Source: Rheum nobile | Lineage: Eukaryota > Streptophyta > Magnoliopsida > Caryophyllales > Polygonaceae | Length of the DNA stretch: 64,000 nucleotides | Assembly: GCA_027886185.1 (NCBI GenBank) | Contig: WOAB01000583.1 | Span: 7,316,001-7,380,000, forward strand | Direction of reading: 5' to 3' | Shown here: positions 58,328 to 64,000 of the stretch, piece after piece | How positions within the stretch are numbered: position 1 is the first letter of the stretch | How the letters are laid out: every line of letters begins with the position of its first letter | The notes under the pieces: generated by a model | The model's database searches: none | Told to the model about the DNA's origin: nothing | Seen by the model: the letters and a program-made list of their open reading frames with translations, nothing else | Made by a program: the position numbers and the translations under genes

Positions 58328-60295
58328 TGTTGGATCGTTAGTGTTACGTCTGAGGGAATAAATACTTTATTCCCATAGAAGGTGCAATGGAATAATTTAG
58401 CAAGCAAGATAATGTAAAGAACTCACGATATATAGTGAAACCCCAATCAATCAAATAACTAATCATCGAAAAACCACTACCTTTAAGCTTCTCGCTTGAG
58501 AGGTTTTTGAAGAGTCTACATGTCTTGATGATTTCTTGATCGGTTACACTTGTAGCCTAGACTTCAAACCCTAGACTTCCCACCTAGATTTGAATCTCTT
58601 CTACAACGAGAACACGAACTCACTCTTCTAAGACTTACAGACGCTTCTGTAGGATCGTGATTATTAGATAATAACTTAAGGAACTCAGAATATCGATTCT
58701 AAGTTCCCTTCGCAGCGGAAATAAACAATCAAACAAATGATAAGTTCCTTATAGTGGAAACCTTTGATTGCCAACTAGCAATCCAGGATAAAAACCACTA
58801 CCTTTCTTTCGAAAGGATTTCAAGGTCTACTTCTTGATTTCTTATCTCTTTTAGTTACAACTTATCCTAGGAACAAACACACAGTTTCTTTGCCTTACAC
58901 ACAGTTAGGCAATCCTAGATAACTTAACACAATCAATAATCAATCCAAGAAACATACCTTCGTATCTAGGAACTATCACTTACAGTCACAGGAACTTAGC
59001 ACTCAGCTCTTCTATTCCTTGACTGGTTCCTCTTGATCTCGGTTTGCTTTGATGATCTTGTTTGAAGGTTCACACTGGATATTTGCTAATGTGTGTGAGT
59101 CATATTTTAGTGATTTTTGATAACCCTTGAGTTAGTCTTCCTTTTATAGAGGATTCTTCGCAGCTTAATCTTCTCTGGGTTCCCACAGATTGAGCTTGCC
59201 CTAGGATAAGTGGTTCTCCTTGGTCCACGTTGTTCTTGGCATGTGCAAACAACCTAGGTAGCTCAGAATCCTTCTAGGTTAGTCAACCTCTTCAGCCAAG
59301 TCATTCTCCAGCTTCCTTTGTCCGAGGTTCGACACTCTGGGCGCTTGGGAACTGACTTCTGGACAGCGACATGTTCCATGTCCTGTCGCTTTCACCTTTC
59401 TCTGTCCGAGGTTCATTGTTCTAGGCATCTTGGAGTCTTGCTCTTGGATGGTGGCAGGCTTTTGGAAGCTTCTCTCAAGTCGCTTTCACCTCCTTTTGTC
59501 CGAGGTTTGGTGTTCCCAGATTTCTCGGGAATTGCAACCTCGCATGCTACGTTTCTGGGCACACCTGGGTTCCTCTGGGTTCCTTCCTTTGTCTTGTTCC
59601 TTTGGTTCTCTTGTCCTGTTTGGCTTTTTTGCATTCGGTATATCCTTGTGGTTCCTTAAAGCACATCTTTGAGATAAAACATTAGTATCATAATATTTGT
59701 CATCTTCAAAAGTAGAGAAACTGGGGAAATGAACTCTCAGGGAAACTGAAGTTCCAGAGTTCCGTTTCCTAACAGCTTCACTTTTCTTTTCTCTCAATGA
59801 AATCTTCAAGTTCGTACCTAAGAAATGAATCTCACACTTCTATTTATACAACTCGAGAATCTCACTAACAAGATAATATCTCTCTCTAATATCATCAACA
59901 AGAAGATATTATTTGATTTGAAAATATATAATCTTAACCGAATATATTATCTAAGGAAAGATTTCCTAGGATAATATAATCAGGTCAAAATAAAATCTTT
60001 CTCTCTCTATATCTTCCAATCGGCGTGATCCACCCGATTTCCTTTTCTTCAACCGCATGATCTTCAAAGATAATCTTCATAATATTTATGCTAAACATTT
60101 TTCACTCCATTCACAGCTTGATGTTTGTTCGACACTAATGTTCCTTGAGAGGTAACAAAGCATATGGAGAAAGCTTTGTTTCCTCTGTAATCCCATGCTG
60201 CTAATGGTTCCGTGTGACAACTGTATTGTTCCTGAAACACTTGGATACCAGATTAGTTGAATGTTTGTTATCATCAAAACCTAAGGAATTCAACA
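58328..60295 (-). repeat. 3' LTR of the minus-strand Sirevirus, split by a solo LTR
   Basis: On the minus strand the LTR starts tgttgaattccttagg and ends gatccaaca. Its net length is about 0.84 kb once the 1127-bp solo LTR and the duplicated gcttc are set aside. A minus-strand TATA-like tataaatag lies near 59840. Confidence 0.8.
58648..59774 (-). repeat. Solo LTR of a second Sirevirus nested in the first LTR
   Basis: Bounded by gcttc on both sides (58643-58647 and 59775-59779). On the minus strand it starts tgttaggaaacgg and ends gatcctaca, related in its last bases to the LTR at 38044-38908. There is no internal sequence, so it is the product of LTR-LTR recombination. Confidence 0.87.
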
Positions 60296-60312
60296 AATTC
60301 CCCCTTTTTGAT

Positions 60313-60750
60313 GGTGACAAACATCCTTGACAATAAAACATACATATGAGATAAAGACAGTTGCATGAAGAAAGTTTCCCCCTTTAAGACATAATAGTTC
60401 CCCCTTAGATCAGTAACGATGAAAGCATTATTAGTTCCCCCTAAACTAAAGCTACCCGTCATTTCCCCCCTTTTGGCATCATAAAAAACATAAGTAAAGA
60501 GGATAAGGAAAATGAACACAACAAGATAAACAAACAACCCCTTTTTCATTAAATTAAAACAAACAAACAAACAAACAAAGACAACTTGCAAGGACATCAA
60601 CAAAATAAGCAAAGATAACAAACATGATCAATCATGCCACTCAGGGCAAACACATGAAACAAGAACAAAGAAAAACAAAGCAACTAGGGGATAGATGTGT
60701 TGGGAACAAAAGAGGGGTTGGTAAGCGGAGAAAGACGAATCAGGCACCAC
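60313..60750. other. Non-coding region between env-like ORF and LTR
   Basis: Contains a minus-strand T/G-rich stretch (runs of tttg near 60560) and no recognised protein. It belongs to the Sirevirus 3' region. Confidence 0.5.
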
Positions 60751-60759
60751 TGGTGCTAG

Positions 60760-61560
60760 CAGAGGGAGCCGAAGAATGACGAGCAATCAGAACACGCACA
60801 TCCTCTGTAAGACGTCTTTATTGTTCCACCAGTGAAGACATTGTGCGAGACAACCTCCTTAGTTCCTTTCTCAGATCAGGTCCCTCACTTTGTTCCCTCT
60901 CAGAGTCTGCACCATCAGACTCTCCTTCCTCAGCCTCAACCTCAACAACTAGTGCGGGAGCTTCTTTGACCCAACCAACTCCTTCCTTCAAGACAAACTG
61001 CATCTTGTGCAAATTACTAGCATCCAGATGGCGAGAAAAGGAGTAGCTCTTCGTGCCCCCTTTGTAGACCTTGTGGTACTCCAAAATTTTCTTGACAACT
61101 CGAGGGTATGGAAGAGCATGCTTGTTAATGTTTCGGGCATGGGCCATATGCTGCATCATCACTCATGGCAGATTGATTGGTTCCTTCTCAAACAGCTTGG
61201 CGAGGAGAACCACATCCAGTATCAGAAGCGTATTTCACTTTTGTTCCCTTGGAGTGAAATTGCAGATGAGATAGTGGTACATAACCTTGTTGACAGCAGA
61301 GGTGTCCAAGGCTCCCGAAGGAGAGAATACCTGGAGGAGCAGAATATATAGAATCCACAAAATCTGTTCAGTTGCCAAAGATAACGTTGAGATCTTCTAT
61401 CTTTTCCAAGGATATTCAACCGATATCTTCTCCTTCCCAAAAAAACTCTGCAAAATTCTGTCCATATTCATCAAAGCCCACACAGCCGTCACTTCAACCC
61501 TTAATGCATGTGTTGCTTCCCAAGCGTCGTAGCAGTCAATAATTACCCATGAAATCATTC
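60760..61560 (-). pseudogene. Sirevirus env-like ORF (broken)
   Basis: The readable part, 61162-60818, contains NKHALPYPRVVKKILEY, closely similar to the region at 37075-37120 on the plus strand, then an acidic Glu/Ser-rich tail and LRKELRRLSRTMSSLVEQ. Upstream similarity continues in the same region with stops. As in other Sireviruses, no envelope function should be assumed. Confidence 0.7.
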
Positions 61561-62088
61561 AAATCCCTGCTGCAGACCATAGGGAGACGATTCATTTTCC
61601 CGCCTTACCAAAAAAGTAGAAGTGTGCAATGCGGGGTAACGTTACCAGAGAGGGTACAAAGAACATCACACAAAAAATATACGATTTTTTTTACCAATAT
61701 TTAATCATGAATGAGAGGCTCCCAGTTGTGGATGATTAGAGGGGTTCATAGGAAGCATCAAGCATGATGGCTAGGGTAAGTTGTAGAGTCAACTATCATT
61801 TGAGCTTATAATGAGGGATCAATGTATCAAGTTGACTCTTTTGGGCCGAAAGAAAACTATTTCATGTATTATGATGATAGAATAGATGATCATGTAAGAA
61901 ATTTTGCAAACTAGTGAAGCACAAGCAAGAAGTTAAGCATGTTGTTCATACAATGATCAAGGGAAAGATTGCAAATCAAGACGCGACACTTACACAACCA
62001 CAAATTACCAAGTAATATAGCCAGTCATCGAGGGAACACAACATGTAGACAGTTAGTTAAGAGAGATCATACCTAGCTCCATGTGGAA
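61561..62088. other. Sirevirus spacer between env-like ORF and pol
   Basis: No recognised protein. It lies between the end of RNase H and the env-like region. Confidence 0.5.
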
Positions 62089-63438
62089 CTATTTGAATAG
62101 TTCCCTATTTAGTGCCTTGGTATAAATATCAGCGATTTGATCCTTGGATCCACAGAGGTCCATGGAAACCAACCCTTTCTCCACACAATCACGTAGGAAG
62201 TGATGTCTTATCTCAATATGCTTGGTACGTGAGTGTTGCACATGATTCTTGGAAATGTTTATTGCGCTAGTATTGTCACACATAATGAGAATTGAGTTTA
62301 GAACAATACCATAGTCACTGAGTTGTTGCTTGAGCCATAGGAGTTGAGTACAACAAGTTGCGGCGGCTATGTATTCGGCTTTTGCAGTTGACAATACAAC
62401 TGAATTCTGCTTCTTCGACCCCTAGGAAACCAAACATGGCCCAAGGAACTGAGCCATTCCTGATGTAGATTTTATGTCCACTTTGTTCCCTGCAAAGTCA
62501 GCATCTGTGTAGCCAACTAAATCAAAGTTGCCACCCCTTGGATACCACATACACAAATCATTTGTTCCCTTCAAGTATCTCAGAATCCCCTTCACTGCTT
62601 TGAGGTGTGTCTCCTTGGGATCAACCTGAAATCGGGCACACAAACACACACTATACATAATATCAGGTCTACTAGCAGTGAGATAAAGAAGCAAACCTAT
62701 GATTCCTCGATAGAGAGTTGGATCGACTCCCTTTTCATGTTCATCCTTTCTCATTGGATTGTTGGGAGAAATGAGAGTTGTGAAGGGCTTTGCATCAGAC
62801 ATTCCAAACTTCTTAATACATTCCCGAAGATACTTCTGCTGATGTACTCTAGTTCCATCTTCTCCCTGAGAGACTTGAAGACCCAAGAAGAACTTCAGTT
62901 CCCCAACCATGCTAATCTCAAATTCACTGGCCATTAGACTTGAGAAATATGGGACTAGTTTATCATCTGTAGATCCAAAGATGATATCATCCACGTAGAC
63001 TTGCACATCTAGAGTGTGCCTTCCTTCCTTTAGAAGGAATAGAGTCTTGTCGACCTTCCCACGAACGTATCCATGAGACAGAAGGAACTGAGAGAGCCTA
63101 TCATACCAGGCCCTTGGAGCCTGCTTAAGACCATACAATGCCTTGTCAAGAACATAGACATGATCAGGTTGGGAGGCATCTTCAAATCCGGGTGTTTGCT
63201 CCACATAGACCTCATCCTTGAGAACTCCGTTCAAGAATGCAGTCTTTACGTCCATTTGTTGCAGTTTAAAGCCATGGAAAGATGAGTATGTAATGAGTAG
63301 TCGTATAGCTTCCAAACGAGCAACAGGTGCAAACGTCTCATCATAGTCGATTCCTTCATGCTGGTTATACCCTTTTACCACCAGCCTTGCTTTGTTCCTT
63401 GTGACCTGACCTTGATTATACAGCTTGTTTCTGAACAC
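62089..63438 (-). pseudogene. Ty1/copia reverse transcriptase and RNase H (broken)
   Basis: RT motifs run in order on the minus strand: KARLVVKGYNQHEGIDYDET, LQQMDVKTAFLNG, ALYGLKQAPRAWYDRL, and catalytic YVDDIIFGST. The RNase H follows as LVGYTDADFAGN, then STAKAEYIAAA and TKHIEIRHHFLRD. A TAG at about 62422-62424 replaces the usual Trp before GSKKQNS, splitting RNase H. Another TAG just upstream of WVFRNKLYNQ separates it from the pol linker. Confidence 0.92.
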
Positions 63439-64000
63439 CCACTATGTTCCTATCATTGTTCTGTTCCCTGGACGAGGAACCAACTGCCAAACCTTGTTCC
63501 TTTCGAACTGATGGAGCTCTTCTTGCATGGTGTTTATCCAGTTTGGATCCTTCAATGCTTCTCCTACAGTTTTAGGTTCTTGTAAAGAAAGAAAAGCATT
63601 GAAAGCACATAAATTTTGTAAGGAAGAGCGAGTGCTATGAGGAATTCCCTTTCAAAAGTCTGTAAGGATTAGATGCACTGGATGATCCTTCTTCTGCTGG
63701 TAGTTCCTTATTTGCAGATTGTTGATGTCAAACTCATCGGAGTCAACGTTACCTGCAGTCAAGCTTTCACCACCAGTCCCTACATCAATGGGACCTTCAC
63801 CAGCAGTTTCTTCGGCAATATGAATTTCCTCAGATGTCTCCACTGAATCAGAACTTGGGCTCTGTTCCTCATGAGGGACCAGAGAGGAACCCGAAGATTG
63901 AGCACCTTCATCTGACTCAACGTTGTCGGTAGAGTCTTGAGTTCTTGGTGTTGATGGGTCATCGTGACTGTCTTGATTAGGAGGGACCCCATCCACACCA
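63439..64000 (-). pseudogene. copia pol linker / integrase C-terminal region (partial)
   Basis: A Ser/Glu/Asp-rich linker (63996-63652) leads into RSSLQNLCAFNAFLSLQEPK and then MQEELHQFERNKVW, the standard entry to the copia RT domain. One TGA (about 63652-63654) and one TAG near 63440 interrupt it. It continues beyond the window. Confidence 0.8.

Larger units (their letters stand above)
58328..64000 (-). mobile_element. Sirevirus (Ty1/copia) element on the minus strand, running off the window
   Basis: In minus-strand order from the window edge: end of integrase/linker, reverse transcriptase, RNase H, an env-like ORF, a polypurine tract (complement at about 60296-60312) and the 3' LTR (60295 down to 58328). 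RT followed by RNase H with integrase upstream identifies Ty1/copia. The env-like ORF after pol identifies the Sirevirus group. Several stops show it is inactive. The 5' LTR lies outside the window. Confidence 0.88.

Overview
This window is plant nuclear DNA, probably a eudicot, although I cannot name the species from sequence alone. It has GT-AG introns, plant-only protein families (BOI-type RING ligase, PPR, FAR1/MULE, plant mobile domain, DUF1985-Ulp1, Sirevirus env-like domain) and heavy nesting of transposable elements. It shows nothing bacterial or organellar. I see one host gene that looks intact, a small two-exon BOI-related RING E3 ligase (34891-35675, minus strand). One host pseudogene is also present, an E-class PPR (about 18046-20405).

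Layout: 1-710 holds fold-back and hAT-type repeat debris. 1650-4640 is rich in a dispersed AGTGCAT motif and carries an inverted pair of tRNA-like cloverleaves. 4806-12543 is a decayed Ty3/gypsy element of Tat-like type, with its 3' LTR cut off by hAT-type sequence (12543-13352). 13360-17990 has no recognisable gene, and the PPR relic follows. 20691-32592 is a Mutator-like element (MULE-1) of about 11.9 kb. It has two convergent genes, a plant-mobile-domain protein and a FAR1/MULE transposase fused to an OTU protease, separated by two long tandem arrays. The RING gene comes next, then an internally deleted Sirevirus (36525-38908, TSD ggatc).

41343-54970 is a second MULE (MULE-2) of about 13.6 kb, flanked by an exact 10-bp repeat (catggaaaag). 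It also has two convergent genes: a MuDR-type transposase on the plus strand and a DUF1985-Ulp1 SUMO-protease-like gene on the minus strand. Its introns and intergenic DNA are filled with the motif GTGTCATT, by eye about 85 exact copies. That motif is nearly absent from exons and from later insertions. The arrangement recalls Arabidopsis VANDAL elements, whose anti-silencing protein recognises short motifs repeated in the element's own non-coding DNA, and it is the best candidate here for an undescribed system. Two hAT MITEs, one carrying a MULE MITE, are nested in the transposase exon.

56660-57440 holds minisatellites. From 58328 to the window end is a minus-strand Sirevirus (3' LTR, env-like ORF, RNase H, RT). 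Its LTR is itself split by a solo LTR of another Sirevirus (58648-59774, TSD gcttc).

The elements are dead or dying. Most premature stops are TAG, TAA or TGA that a single transition from CAG, CAA, CGA or TGG can explain, as expected from deamination of methylated cytosine. All counts and alignments were made by eye.
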